The notes under the pieces are model-generated. The model worked only from the letters and a program-made list of their open reading frames with translations. It ran no database searches and was not told where the DNA came from. From DAOPXV01 sp964551445 (lineage in GTDB: Bacteria; Muiribacteriota; UBA9980), in assembly GCA_964551445.1 (NCBI GenBank), contig CAZKCG010000001.1, positions 1-64,000 on the forward strand: DNA of 64,000 bases, written 5' to 3'. Shown piece by piece: positions 35,596 to 44,749 of this stretch. The translations under genes were made by a program, and so were the position numbers. The first letter of the stretch is position 1. Each line of letters begins with the position of its first letter.

Positions 35596-36504
35596 TTACG
35601 CTTTTCTGAGAACTCTGCATATTGGCGCGTAAAAAACATCGTGTTTTCTGGGCATTCTCTGAGATGATGAATTTGAAAGGGCTTTGCCGTCGGCACACAT
35701 TACGCCGACATGGGTGTCGTCGTCTTTTCTGCCGTCGCCGCTTCTATCGTAGGTCCGCCATGTGACTATATCGCCGGTCTGGAACGGAGGCGCGGTAACC
35801 TGCGAGTAGCCTTTGCTTCTAAGCGCGGTTACAAGAGCGGGAACGCCGAGGATCTGGCTTGTGAGAACTCCGGCGTCTTTAAGCGCCGTCGATACGAACT
35901 GTGCGCACGCGAGCCTTCCGCCGTTGACCTCGGGGCCGCGGAACTGAGTTGAATTGATATATCTTTCAGCGCATTGAGCTACTCTTACGCCTGAGCTGGA
36001 TCCTCCGCCGACGGAATTATTTTGAGCGGGAGCGGTTCCGTTGTTCTGCGCGGGCGAATCAGACGGATCAACAGGCGTACCGGGGGACGGGTTGTCGGAT
36101 GTCCCGGAAGATGTCGATGTCGAAAGGTCGAAAATATTTGATACTGAACCTAAAGATGTGCCTGTGCCGGAAGAGAGCGAGGACATAAAATTTCCGAAAA
36201 TATTAGAGATTCCCGCGAATATCTGTTTGATGGAGTTAAAAAGGCCGGAAAAAAAACCTGAAAGCTGCTGGCCTAAACCGGAGAGCCCTTCGCCTGAAGC
36301 CGAGGCGCCGGAAGTATTATTAGACGCGGGTGTCGCGACCGTCTGAGGCGCTGTACCCTGAAGATTTCCAAAAGGATTTGTGACGGGCGCCGCGTTATTT
36401 TCCTGAGTGAACGCCGGCGTTAAAGGCGCGAACATTGTAAAAATCAGTAAAAAAATAAAGAATGCGTGAAACAGCTTTGAATTTGATGTTTCTGATCTTT
36501 TCAT
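35596..36504 (-). CDS. Secreted NlpC/P60-like peptidase
   Basis: 302 residues; ATG with GGAGGAATTTT upstream. Signal peptide (AFFIFLLIFTMFAPLTPAF). Residues 40-175 are low-complexity Ser/Thr/Gly/Pro/Asn with hydrophobic clusters (LSGFFSGLFNSIKQIFAG), likely a surface linker. The C-terminal 125 residues have an NlpC/P60-like pattern: Cys in GGRLACAQFVSTALKDAG, and His in DDDTHVGVMCADG preceded by FQTGDIVTW. The fold would cut peptide bonds in the cell wall. The Cys-containing motif L-A-C-A-Q-F is typical, so the active site appears complete. It may be transcribed with the propeller gene. Confidence 0.72.
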   Translation of the reverse strand: MKRSETSNSKLFHAFFIFLLIFTMFAPLTPAFTQENNAAPVTNPFGNLQGTAPQTVATPASNNTSGASASGEGLSGLGQQLSGFFSGLFNSIKQIFAGISNIFGNFMSSLSSGTGTSLGSVSNIFDLSTSTSSGTSDNPSPGTPVDPSDSPAQNNGTAPAQNNSVGGGSSSGVRVAQCAERYINSTQFRGPEVNGGRLACAQFVSTALKDAGVLTSQILGVPALVTALRSKGYSQVTAPPFQTGDIVTWRTYDRSGDGRKDDDTHVGVMCADGKALSNSSSQRMPRKHDVFYAPICRVLRKA

Positions 36505-36671
36505 AAAATTCCTCCTTGTATTTTTCAGATAAATTAATATATAAACGAATATTTATTATACTCTGATAGTCTTTAAAAAGTTTCATCGCCGTTATATTCT
36601 AAAAAAATATCTTACTTTAATTTTAACATTTTCGGAAGAAAAATAAGTGTAAAAAAAAGACATTAAATTTA

Positions 36672-38144
36672 TTATACGGGAATTTTAACGGCGGCTTTCG
36701 TGCCCTGATCCACGGCGCTTTCAATGGTTATCTCGCCTTTATGGATGTCGACGCATTTTTTAACTATGGCAAGGCCCATTCCGGTCCCGGTTACCTTCCC
36801 GACGTTGGACGCGCGCATGAAATTCTGGAAAATGTTTTTCATGTAGTCTTCAGGGATCCCGATGCCTTTGTCTGAAATAATGAATTTAAGTTGTTTGTCT
36901 TCATTTTCAACGCGTAATTTCACGGGTTCTTTTTTACCGCCCGAATATTTTACGGCGTTACTTAGAAGATTTATGAGGATGTGGCGCATTATCTCGCGGT
37001 CTATAAGAAATTGTGAATCTTTTGAAATTTTTTCGCAATGGCTGAAATCGACGCAGTCCTGATCCTGAGATATCTGGCTGATGTCTTTGATTATATCGGA
37101 ACAGAAATCGATAATGTTCACGGGTTCGGGATTAAAGAGATCGTTGTTTCTTTCGTCGCACAAAAGCATTATGTCGCTTAGCATTCCGGAGATCCTTCTC
37201 ACGTTCTCTTTAATTCTTGCGAAACCTTTGCCTGCGTTATCGTTCGTATTCGGTTTGAGTTCTTTTTCAAGCAGTTCCGCCGTTCCGTTGATGATCATAA
37301 GCGGAGTTCGAAATTCATGAGAGACCATCGATATGAAGTGCTGTTTGAGTTCGTTAAGCTGTCTCTCTTTTAAAAGCGCGAGTTTGAGGTTATCCTCGTT
37401 TTTTTTCTTTTCGCTTATGTCGCGGCCTATGCCGAGAGTGCCGAGAAATTTGCCCTCGTGAAAAAGCGGTGTTATTGAGAATTCGCCGTTGAGATAATCT
37501 CCTGATTTTTTCAGAAAGCGCATTTCGATAACGGGCAGTTTTTCCCCGCGCATTATGGATTCGTGTATCTTGACGCCGTATTGGATCTCGTCGGGGTGCA
37601 CGAAAAATAGATAGGGCTTGCCGATGGATTCTTCGGCTGAAAAACCGGTGACGGTTTTCATGAAATCGTTAACGGAAGTGACTATTCCTTCCGGAGATAC
37701 GGTATATATGACGTCTCTTGCGTTATCTACGACGACCTTATAAATATTTTCGGATTTGCCGAGCGCTTCCTCGGTGATCTTTCTGGCTGTAATGTCGTGG
37801 CCGGCGCCTATTCCGCCCATGTAAACCCCGTCTTTGAAGATGGCGTGCGCTTTGAAATCAAAATACAGGAAACGCCCGTCTTTATGCCGGACCCTTATGC
37901 CGAAATTTTCGGTAGGGTCGTTTTTAGCGGCCCGTTCATTTATGTCGAGCGCCATAGGAATATCGCCGGGATGGATGAATTCGATGAAGTGTCTTCCGAT
38001 TATTTCAGAACTGGTATATCCGATATGTTCTTCAATTTTATCATTGATGTAGGAAATTATGCCGTCGGCTGAATGGATGTAGACGACATCCGAGCTCTGC
38101 ATGAAAAAGCTGCATATTTCCTGAAGTGAAAGTTGAATATCCAA
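36672..38144 (-). CDS. PAS-domain sensor histidine kinase
   Basis: 490 residues from a TTG start. Two PAS domains: residues about 10-125 (SSDVVYIHSADGIISYINDK) and about 135-250 (VVDNARDVIYTVSPEGIVTS), each with a PAC-like end. A dimerisation/phospho-acceptor domain follows with HEFRTPLMIINGTAELL near 285, and an ATPase domain with N-box NLLSNAVKYSGG, G1 DKGIGIP and G2 TGTGMGLAIVKK. No membrane segment, so it senses a cytoplasmic or diffusible signal. A receiver-domain relic lies directly upstream on the same strand (38217-38376). Closely related in its kinase end to the 776-residue kinase at 45001. Confidence 0.88.
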   Translation of the reverse strand: MDIQLSLQEICSFFMQSSDVVYIHSADGIISYINDKIEEHIGYTSSEIIGRHFIEFIHPGDIPMALDINERAAKNDPTENFGIRVRHKDGRFLYFDFKAHAIFKDGVYMGGIGAGHDITARKITEEALGKSENIYKVVVDNARDVIYTVSPEGIVTSVNDFMKTVTGFSAEESIGKPYLFFVHPDEIQYGVKIHESIMRGEKLPVIEMRFLKKSGDYLNGEFSITPLFHEGKFLGTLGIGRDISEKKKNEDNLKLALLKERQLNELKQHFISMVSHEFRTPLMIINGTAELLEKELKPNTNDNAGKGFARIKENVRRISGMLSDIMLLCDERNNDLFNPEPVNIIDFCSDIIKDISQISQDQDCVDFSHCEKISKDSQFLIDREIMRHILINLLSNAVKYSGGKKEPVKLRVENEDKQLKFIISDKGIGIPEDYMKNIFQNFMRASNVGKVTGTGMGLAIVKKCVDIHKGEITIESAVDQGTKAAVKIPV

Positions 38145-38216
38145 AAAAAGCCTCGTTGTAAAAATTTTTCAACAAATAATCATACTATATTTTTTTAAAA
38201 AAATAAAACAATTTTT

Positions 38217-38376
38217 TTAAGTGTATCTTCTTATTTTATCAGCCAGTATATCATCGGTTTCAAAGGGTTTTGATATATAATCGTCCATTCCCGCCGCGAT
38301 GAACTTTTCCCGGTCGCCTTCTAAAGCATAGGCTGTAAGGGCTATTATAGCAGTGTGTTCACCGGTACTTTTTCGA
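38217..38376 (-). pseudogene. Relic of a response-regulator receiver domain
   Basis: On the minus strand the frame ending at the TAA of 38217-38219 reads TGEHTAIIALTAYALEGDRE followed by KFIAAGMDDYISKPFETDDI and ends DKIRRYT. This is the C-terminal third of a hybrid-kinase type receiver, including the conserved Ala-Leu-Thr-Ala and the Lys of SKPF. The part with the phospho-acceptor Asp is missing and sequence upstream of about 38376 degenerates into AT-rich DNA. There is no usable start. Probably what is left of a receiver gene or of a longer hybrid kinase. The 38377-38615 stretch shows no gene. Confidence 0.75.
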
Positions 38377-38615
38377 TAAAGTATGAATTTGAAGTGTTTC
38401 CGGCTATTATCACTTATATATCTTCTATTACAAAAATAAATTGCAGAACATTCTACTTTTATTCGATGTTAACATAAAACTTTATTTTTTTCAATAAATA
38501 TGATTGAAAATGTCAAGAATTAAAAATCGATTTAAAGGAGCCTTTATGATCTTTCAATAATTGTTTATTTAGTAAAATTTTTAAAATTTAAAACTCGCAA
38601 ATTGAATTTTAAATA

Positions 38616-38624
38616 TGTTATAAT
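38616..38624 (+). promoter_or_regulatory. Extended -10 promoter of the carboxyltransferase gene
   Basis: TGTTATAAT at 38616-38624 (TG-n-TATAAT) without a good -35 hexamer 17 bases upstream. About 50 bases before the start codon. Confidence 0.45.
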
Positions 38625-38675
38625 CACGGCAGGATCAATTATTCGGATATATGATATGCGGAACCGGAAGGGACA

Positions 38676-40082
38676 ATGAAAAACACCATAATGATAACTG
38701 AAAATATAATAGATATAAGGATATCAAAACTTTTTGACGGCGGTTCGTTTAAAAAGTTCACGCCTGAGCGGTTGAACGGCTTTGTGACCGGATGCGGAAA
38801 AATAAACGGCCGGGATGTAATGGCCTCTTTTATCGATCCGGTCAACGAGCCGGAAAGTTTGTTCAGAGGTATTTCGGATCACCTCGGCCTGCTTGAAAAG
38901 GCGCTCGAAACTAAAACTCCGGTGATCTTGATAATGGATACGCCGGCGCAGCATAAAACTTCTGATAAAAGCCCGTTTCCAAAAGACCCTATAAAATTAC
39001 TGGCGGATAAGCGCGGCGTCGGCCGCTGGTATTTTACGCACTCGAAACTTTCGGGCAAGGTGCCTCAGATAGCGGTGGTTTTAAACAGGCTTGGCGCGTC
39101 CCTGACTTTTCCCGCAGCTCTCTGCGATGCTGCGGTAATGACCGCGAACGCCGGAATGAGCGTCGGCCGGCCCGATGTCGTCGAAAAAATGACCGGGCAG
39201 AAAGTCGATTATGATCAGCTTGGCGGGCCGGATATGCATTATAATATTTCCGGATCGATCGATCATGTGGCAAAAGACGAGGACGGAGCTTTTGAATGGG
39301 TAAGAAAATATCTCGATCATATGCCTGGCGCTTTAAAAAAAGCGGCTGCGGCCCCCGAATATGGCGATGACAAAATGAAATGCGCCATCCCGGCCAATCC
39401 GAATTTCGCATTCGACACCCATGAAGTTATAAGAGGGATCTTAGACGGCGGCTCTTTTTTTGAATTAAGAAAAGGATACGCGGGCGAAATTATAACCGGG
39501 TTCGGGCGCGTCGAAGGACGCGTGGTTGGAGTTATAGCCAATAATTCTTGTGTGCGCGGCGGCTTATTTTTTCCTGAAACCTGCCGGAAATCGGCGCGCT
39601 TTATTTCGATATGTTCGGCTTATGGGATCCCGGCTGTTTTTCTGGCCGACGCTCCGGGGTTCATGATAGGCCCGGAGGTCGAAAAAAACGCCATAATAAG
39701 GGAAGGCGCGATGCTTTTTTCAACGATAGCCAATTCGGAAATGCCTAAAATTTCAATAGTTTTACGCAGAGACTATACCGCCGGAGTTTACGCTATGGCC
39801 GGGCCGGGTTTTGATCCTGAAAGTTTCATTGTCCTTCCGGAAGCCGTGATATCTATATACGGAAAGTCGGTAGCCGAAAAACTTTCGGCGCGCGAAGTTT
39901 CAACCGATGAGAAGGAAGCTATGAACGAAATGATGAGCGGAGCGGAAGATCCGAAAAAACTTCTTGAAATGGGGCTGCTCGACGAGATCGTCGATATATG
40001 CTCTTTAAGGCCCCGTATACTGGGATTTTTGAAAAAAGTTGGCGGGGTTTCCGGAAGCGGCGCTCCTGTTTTGTTAGTTTAA
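38676..40082 (+). CDS. Acyl-CoA carboxylase carboxyltransferase-like subunit
   Basis: 468 residues, shorter than the 510-530 usual for PccB/MmdA-type subunits. Crotonase-like carboxyltransferase fold in two halves: LFDGGSFKKFTPERLNGFVTG at the start, LGGPDMHYNISGSIDHVAKD near 188, and in the second half GSFFELRKGYAGEIITGFG, RVVGVIANNSCVRGG, PAVFLADAPGFMIGPEVEK and GVYAMAGPGFDPE. The family moves carboxyl from biotin to an acyl-CoA, or works in decarboxylating complexes. No biotin carboxylase or biotin carrier gene is nearby, so the partner is elsewhere. The first half is shortened around the usual oxyanion region. Substrate unknown. Confidence 0.82.
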   Translation: MKNTIMITENIIDIRISKLFDGGSFKKFTPERLNGFVTGCGKINGRDVMASFIDPVNEPESLFRGISDHLGLLEKALETKTPVILIMDTPAQHKTSDKSPFPKDPIKLLADKRGVGRWYFTHSKLSGKVPQIAVVLNRLGASLTFPAALCDAAVMTANAGMSVGRPDVVEKMTGQKVDYDQLGGPDMHYNISGSIDHVAKDEDGAFEWVRKYLDHMPGALKKAAAAPEYGDDKMKCAIPANPNFAFDTHEVIRGILDGGSFFELRKGYAGEIITGFGRVEGRVVGVIANNSCVRGGLFFPETCRKSARFISICSAYGIPAVFLADAPGFMIGPEVEKNAIIREGAMLFSTIANSEMPKISIVLRRDYTAGVYAMAGPGFDPESFIVLPEAVISIYGKSVAEKLSAREVSTDEKEAMNEMMSGAEDPKKLLEMGLLDEIVDICSLRPRILGFLKKVGGVSGSGAPVLLV

Positions 40083-40089
40083 GACCTGA

Positions 40090-40118
40090 TTGAAAAAAAG
40101 ATCAAAAGATGATATATT
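40090..40118 (+). promoter_or_regulatory. Sigma70 promoter of the ankyrin gene
   Basis: TTGAAA at 40090-40095, 17-base spacer, TATATT at 40113-40118. This rules out an in-frame TTG at 40090 as start and supports ATG 40159. Confidence 0.6.
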
Positions 40119-40158
40119 GATATTATCGTTCCAATCATTTAAAAAGGCGGATCGTCAA

Positions 40159-40869
40159 ATGGCTAATAAAAAAACCGCGGGTAAAAAAGAAAAGCAAAAA
40201 ACCGTAACTGATGAGATAGCCAGACAAATTCATGAAGCGGTAAAACTTGACAAAGCCGAAAAAGAAATAAAAAAAGAGAAAATATCATTCGAGGAGCTTT
40301 TAACGGCGGTCAATAATTCGAATCATGGCGACGCTAAAAAGCTTCTTGCGCATGGCGCCGACGCAAATTATAAAGACGCTTCCGGCCGGTCAGTTCTGAT
40401 GTCTGCGTGTGAAAAAAACGGCGGCAATATTGAAATAATAAAAATTCTCGTCGAGGGCGGCGCGGAAGTGAACGCGCGTGATAATGAGCGAAAAACGGCG
40501 TTTTTATACGCATGCGCAAGCGGGCACACGGAAGCCGTGAAATTTTTATGGGAAAAGGGCGCTCTGTTAAGCGTTTTCAATAAGTCGGGCGCGAACGCGA
40601 CGATACTCGCGGCGATGCGCGGAAACGCTGAAATGATGGCGTTTCTTATCGAGAAGAAACTTAATGTCAACGCGCAGGATGACGGCGGCATGACGCCCCT
40701 TATGTATTCGGCCGCGGCTAAAAACAAAGCGCTTGTCGATCTTCTGCTCTCTAAAAAAGCCGACGCCAAATTAAAGGACGCCAAAGGCATGACCGCTCTC
40801 GATCACGCGAATGCGGCCGGCGCGGGGCCTGAAATTATCGGGGCGCTTTCAGGCGCGATAAATGCGTAA
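40159..40869 (+). CDS. Ankyrin-repeat protein
   Basis: 236 residues from ATG 40159, with AAGGCGG upstream and the promoter placing the transcript start near 40125. A Lys-rich N-terminus (about 45 residues) precedes about five ankyrin units: GDAKKLLAHGADANYKDASG, GNIEIIKILVEGGAEVNARD, GHTEAVKFLWEKGALLSVFN, GNAEMMAFLIEKKLNVNAQD and NKALVDLLLSKKADAKLKDA. Ankyrin stacks bind other proteins. No signal peptide. Its partner is not evident; it has its own promoter and terminator. Confidence 0.9.
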   Translation: MANKKTAGKKEKQKTVTDEIARQIHEAVKLDKAEKEIKKEKISFEELLTAVNNSNHGDAKKLLAHGADANYKDASGRSVLMSACEKNGGNIEIIKILVEGGAEVNARDNERKTAFLYACASGHTEAVKFLWEKGALLSVFNKSGANATILAAMRGNAEMMAFLIEKKLNVNAQDDGGMTPLMYSAAAKNKALVDLLLSKKADAKLKDAKGMTALDHANAAGAGPEIIGALSGAINA

Positions 40870-40886
40870 AATTGAATATGGTTATA

Positions 40887-40925
40887 AAAAAAGCGCCGCT
40901 GATATTATGCTCAGGGCGCTTTTTT
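40887..40925 (+). terminator. Hairpin terminator after the ankyrin gene
   Basis: AAAAAAGCGCC pairs with GGCGCTTTTTT around a 17-base loop; A- and T-runs make it able to work on both strands. The 130 bases beyond (40926-41055) show no gene. Confidence 0.82.
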
Positions 40926-41055
40926 ATTTTGGACCGGAACCGGCCGGAAGATCTGAAAATTCAAGTATATAAAAAAAATTGAATATGTTTAAAGCCGGTA
41001 TTTTTAAAATTTTACGATCGATAATCATTTTAACGGGACCGCATTTTTAAAATGG

Positions 41056-41556
41056 CTACTGCCTCGGGCGCCTCGGAAAGTACATTCTTTCTATCTCTTC
41101 CGGTTTCTGGCCCTGCATCTGTTTCATGGAAGCGGAGCTTGCGTTCTTATTATAACTTTTACCGTCCGCGTCCGCCGTATCCGGCGCTTCAACGCCGCGG
41201 ACCGATTCATCGACCTCTTTGAGCATTTTTTCTGAAACGCTTCCTCTGTAATCGCTGACCTCTTTTTTCAGTTCCGCCGCGGGAAGGTCTTTTACCTTCT
41301 TGACGAACGCTTTGTCGGGAACCATTATCTTCATGCCCTCTTTCAGGTCGTAAGGGTTCTGGATGTTGTTCAGAAGCTGTATGACGAGCATTTCGGAGGC
41401 GTCGCACGAAACGATATCCGAAAGCCTCTGGCCTTTGGCCGACACTTTAACCAGTGTGCATCTGGATTCCGCGGCGAAAAGGCTCGCGGCCGAAAGTAAC
41501 AGAAAGACGGATATAACGAGCAGGCAAACTATTGATTTCGAGGATCTTGAGAACAT
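41056..41556 (-). CDS. Secreted LysM-like protein
   Basis: 166 residues. The first in-frame ATG at 41568 lies inside the GGAGGTTGTT ribosome-binding region, so the ATG at 41556 is chosen. Signal peptide (SIVCLLVISVFLLLSAASLF). Residues about 38-85 look like one LysM unit: VSAKGQRLSDIVSCDASEM, then IQLLNNIQNPYDLKEGMKIM followed by VPD. LysM binds peptidoglycan. The C-terminal half is polar and charged, ending RMYFPRRPRQ. It lies downstream of three pseudopilin genes with an intergenic repeat between, possibly as part of the same transcript. Confidence 0.65.
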   Translation of the reverse strand: MFSRSSKSIVCLLVISVFLLLSAASLFAAESRCTLVKVSAKGQRLSDIVSCDASEMLVIQLLNNIQNPYDLKEGMKIMVPDKAFVKKVKDLPAAELKKEVSDYRGSVSEKMLKEVDESVRGVEAPDTADADGKSYNKNASSASMKQMQGQKPEEIERMYFPRRPRQ

Positions 41557-41581
41557 AACAACCTCCATTATTTTAAATCAT

Positions 41582-41638
41582 ACGCGCAAAGGCGCGTCCA
41601 CATTAACTCTGCGCTCTTAACTTTCAACTCTCCACTTT
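41582..41638. repeat. Half copy D of the intergenic inverted-repeat family
   Basis: Hairpin ACGCGC-AAAG-GCGCGT at 41582-41597 followed by a pyrimidine-rich arm (ATTAACTCTGCGCTCTTAAC and on). Read on the minus strand, the arm runs into GAGTTAATGTGG, the same junction as in copies A and E. No opposite arm is present. Confidence 0.45.
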
Positions 41639-42226
41639 TTAATACGGGTTCGGTATCCAGTTCTTATTCACGGCCTGAATGTCTTTGGGGAATATCGCGT
41701 TTCTAAGTTCGACCTTCTGTTTGTTGTCCGCTTCGACCTTCAATATGACGTCGACGTATGAAACTTTTCCGAATTTAACGAGATTCGCCATGAATTTTTT
41801 TATTTTGCCTTTCGCGAAAGATCTTGTCGGCCCGTTTTCTTCGGCCCTTATGAGCGACTCGGTTTGTTTGTCGAAAGTGTATGTGATCTTATATAATTTT
41901 TCCTCGCCGCTCGCTTCGTATCCGATGTTCGAAAATTCGAGAAAGCCGTCGCCGCCCTTGAAAAGCGTTTCGCCGTCTATTTCCTTGCCGCTGATGTTGG
42001 TCTTTTTAAAATATCCGCCCTTTACGTCCTGTTTGATGTATTCGAGAGTGATGGCGGCGTCCTGGAGGTTTCCGAGCTTTGATTTTCCGGCGAGAACGCC
42101 TCTGAAGCTGCTTAAGAATAAATTATAAAGCGCGAAAAGAAGAATGACCGAGATGACGAGAACCACCATTATCTCTATCAGCGTGAATCCTTTTTCTTTT
42201 TTTTGCGCGTAGTTTTTGTTCATCAT
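41639..42226 (-). CDS. Prepilin-type pseudopilin, PilW/GspJ-like
   Basis: 195 residues. Type III signal with cleavage site KEKG|FTLIEIMVVLVISVILL: Gly before Phe, Glu at mature position 5, then a hydrophobic helix. The C-terminal part is globular and beta-rich, of GspJ/PilW size. Such minor pilins prime type IV pili or type II secretion pseudopili. Third in a minus-strand set after a GspK/PilX-like and a GspI/PilV-like gene; 64 bases separate it from the latter. Pilus ATPase and platform protein are not in this window. Two adjacent Met codons make the start uncertain by one residue. Confidence 0.85.
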   Translation of the reverse strand: MMNKNYAQKKEKGFTLIEIMVVLVISVILLFALYNLFLSSFRGVLAGKSKLGNLQDAAITLEYIKQDVKGGYFKKTNISGKEIDGETLFKGGDGFLEFSNIGYEASGEEKLYKITYTFDKQTESLIRAEENGPTRSFAKGKIKKFMANLVKFGKVSYVDVILKVEADNKQKVELRNAIFPKDIQAVNKNWIPNPY

Positions 42227-42290
42227 ATTTTAAGTTTTGTTTTATGCTTTATACCAGTTGACGGTTTTAAAAATTGCGGTCATTTTCGTA

Positions 42291-42755
42291 TTATTTAGTG
42301 AATTTATCGACCATGAGAGTGCCTATGAGGTTGACCTTGGAATTAGGATTTTTATCGAATCTTACGCTGACCTTTATCAGTTTATAATTTATTTTCTGGT
42401 CCGAACCGGGACACATGGGCCTGTCTTTATATTCGATGACCTCCACGTCGCGGTCGAAAGGCGCCTGAAGCGGGGGGAGGTCCTTGAATTTAGACGATGA
42501 ATTATCCTCGCCGCCTACTTCCTTAACGTTGAAGTTTGAATCCACGTCGGAATACGCGAGCGATTTCAGATAGTCTATGACGTCCTTCGCGTAGTTGGCG
42601 GCTACGACCTTGTTCACGATGTCTATTGTGCCCTTGTGCTGTTCCGAGAGCGAATAAAGAAGGTTCACGGCTATGATCGAGAGTATGGCGATGGTCGCGA
42701 GTATCTCGATAAGTGTGAATCCGCGGCGGTTTGTTAGTGAAACATATTTTTTCAT
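42291..42755 (-). CDS. Prepilin-type pseudopilin, PilV/GspI-like
   Basis: 154 residues. Prepilin leader MKKYVSLTNRRG|FTLIEILATIAILSI with Gly-1, Phe+1 and Glu+5. The following helix continues into AVNLLYSLSEQHKGTIDIV. Size and the GspI/PilV-style small globular end support a minor pilin. Its ATG overlaps by one base the stop of the large upstream gene, so translation is coupled. Functions with its neighbours at the tip of a pilus or pseudopilus. Confidence 0.85.
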   Translation of the reverse strand: MKKYVSLTNRRGFTLIEILATIAILSIIAVNLLYSLSEQHKGTIDIVNKVVAANYAKDVIDYLKSLAYSDVDSNFNVKEVGGEDNSSSKFKDLPPLQAPFDRDVEVIEYKDRPMCPGSDQKINYKLIKVSVRFDKNPNSKVNLIGTLMVDKFTK

Positions 42756-44749
42756 TATTTAACCACCACTTTCCAGTTCCTTACGTCCGGCTGTATCGAG
42801 GCGTAATAAAAGTGAGGGGCGTTAGACGCAAGGGTCTGCGCCGGCCTGAAATTAATGTTTCCGCCGGATGAGAGAAGCTTGTCGAAATCCATTGAATGTA
42901 CCGCCAGCGTGCCGCTTAATTCAAGCGTTTTTCGCGGCGAGAATTTCTGGCCTTCCTTCATGGTGACAAGGACCGCTTCTACCTTCGCCGCGTCGACTAT
43001 TATGTCGCCGTCCATTGCGATTATCGTCAGGACCTGGTTCTGGGCAGGATCGGCTTCTATATCGCCCGAAAGAGTGATATTGCCTTTTTTGCATATTATT
43101 ATTCCGCCTTTATCGACGGTCATCTTCGGCAGTTTTACGTCGTTGTCGAATTGGGCTATCATTCCGAGCCTTAACGCGTCGGGCGAGGTGCCGTTCATAA
43201 AAAGCTTTTTGAAGTCGCTGAAATCCGAGTCGCCGGCGAATTTATATGAAGCGTAAGGCAGGGCGTATTTATCGTCTAATACGAGCGAGCGCAGGTCGGA
43301 CCCGGTGTATTCCTCGTCGGCGGGCTTGGCGGGGCTGCCGCCGTAGCTGTTGGTTCCGGAAGGAAAAAGTTTCTGCGTGAAATCGGGTATCCTGTTGGGG
43401 TTGCATTCGACGCCGTTCTTGTCTTTTATAGGTGTGTACATGCTGTAGTTGTAAGGCTCGTATTCGATGAACTGATTCATGAATTCGGAGTAATTTTTAT
43501 AAAGGTCGGTTCCGCCCATGTCGTCGGGGAATATTTTTTTGGCTATCCATTCGGCCGAATGGACCTGTATGGGATTTTCATCTTTTTCGGCGATGGGTTT
43601 CACGCCTGCGGTCTGAAAATTCTGTGAAGTGACAAAAGGCATATCGCCCATGTATTCGGTGCCGTTCGTCGGCGAATCCTGATAGGCCGAAAGTCTCAGA
43701 TAAGAACGGTTTACGTTGCCAAGTACCCTTGTGGGCGTAGGGTTATCGGGGGTGCCGTAAAGTTTTAACATTGAAGAGAGTATATCTTTCTGGGTTTGTA
43801 TGCCGAACATTTTCGCGTTCGCCATGCCTGAACTTACGCCGTATTCGAAGTGGCCGACCTGAAAACCTTTGGCGCCGGCGTATTTCTTTTTAAATTCTGT
43901 ATCCATATAAAATTTATCGAGCAGGTGAAAGAGTTCGCCCGCGCCTTTTTTTCCGTGGCTCAGTTTCAGAATGAGCGGCTCGGACGCCGGCGTGTTACCT
44001 AAAAAGACCATGCCGAGATCGAGCGGGCTTAAAGAAGAATTGCCGTTATACTCCCCGTTGTTTAGAATGAGAGGTTTGCCGGTGGTCGGGTTTCCGTTAT
44101 CGTCGACGAGAAGTTTATTGATCTCAGTGTCTTTTGGAATATTTTTTATGAAAAGGCTGAAATAGCGGAATACTTTGGGGAGCGTGTGAACGACCTTTAT
44201 CTGTTTGGCGATATTTAGTATCTTGCTGATGCCGTAATATTCGACCTGGACCGAATAATTTATTATGCCGAATTTTTCACGGAGATTAGGCGCGATATTA
44301 GGCGTGTTGCCGCATACGTCCGAGAAATATTTCACGGTTTTTTCGTCTATGAAGACCTCTACTTTTTTCACGCTGGCCACGGACGGGCCGCCGAATATTT
44401 CGATAAGCCCTTTGACCGGTTCTGATTTTGATATTACCTCGGTTAATTTGGCGGAATCAAAATTTACCGTTTGAAACTCGCCCTTTGGTTTTATGAGGTC
44501 CTCATATTTAAAATAAGTGTTTTTGCGTTCATATCCCGTCTGGGCGAATTCGTTCTCGACTATGCGCTGAAGAAGGTCCATTCCCGCTTCGGCTATAATA
44601 AGCGCGTTATCGCCGTAAATGATGCGGTACATGTGGACGCGTTCGGCCCTGAGCATGCTGTTATAGGAAACGATCGCTATGAACAGGATGGCGAGGACCG
44701 CTATGACCACGAAAAAAGTTATGCCTTTTTTTTCTTTAAGTATCTTCAT
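42755..44749 (-). CDS. Large GspK/PilX-like pseudopilin
   Basis: 664 residues, much longer than usual GspK (about 330). Leader MKILKEKKG|ITFFVVIAVLAILFIAIVSY lacks the Glu at mature position 5, a feature of GspK-type tip pseudopilins. The first 60 residues of the mature protein contain the PilX_N-like RAERVHMYRIIYGDNALIIAEAG. The long remainder is rich in Asn, Gly, Tyr and Pro; near the C-terminus a repetitive stretch (KGGIIICKKGNITLSGDIEA) looks like beta-helix. It is first of a pseudopilin operon and coupled to the next gene by overlap. Role at the pilus or pseudopilus tip is inferred. Confidence 0.75.
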   Translation of the reverse strand: MKILKEKKGITFFVVIAVLAILFIAIVSYNSMLRAERVHMYRIIYGDNALIIAEAGMDLLQRIVENEFAQTGYERKNTYFKYEDLIKPKGEFQTVNFDSAKLTEVISKSEPVKGLIEIFGGPSVASVKKVEVFIDEKTVKYFSDVCGNTPNIAPNLREKFGIINYSVQVEYYGISKILNIAKQIKVVHTLPKVFRYFSLFIKNIPKDTEINKLLVDDNGNPTTGKPLILNNGEYNGNSSLSPLDLGMVFLGNTPASEPLILKLSHGKKGAGELFHLLDKFYMDTEFKKKYAGAKGFQVGHFEYGVSSGMANAKMFGIQTQKDILSSMLKLYGTPDNPTPTRVLGNVNRSYLRLSAYQDSPTNGTEYMGDMPFVTSQNFQTAGVKPIAEKDENPIQVHSAEWIAKKIFPDDMGGTDLYKNYSEFMNQFIEYEPYNYSMYTPIKDKNGVECNPNRIPDFTQKLFPSGTNSYGGSPAKPADEEYTGSDLRSLVLDDKYALPYASYKFAGDSDFSDFKKLFMNGTSPDALRLGMIAQFDNDVKLPKMTVDKGGIIICKKGNITLSGDIEADPAQNQVLTIIAMDGDIIVDAAKVEAVLVTMKEGQKFSPRKTLELSGTLAVHSMDFDKLLSSGGNINFRPAQTLASNAPHFYYASIQPDVRNWKVVVK

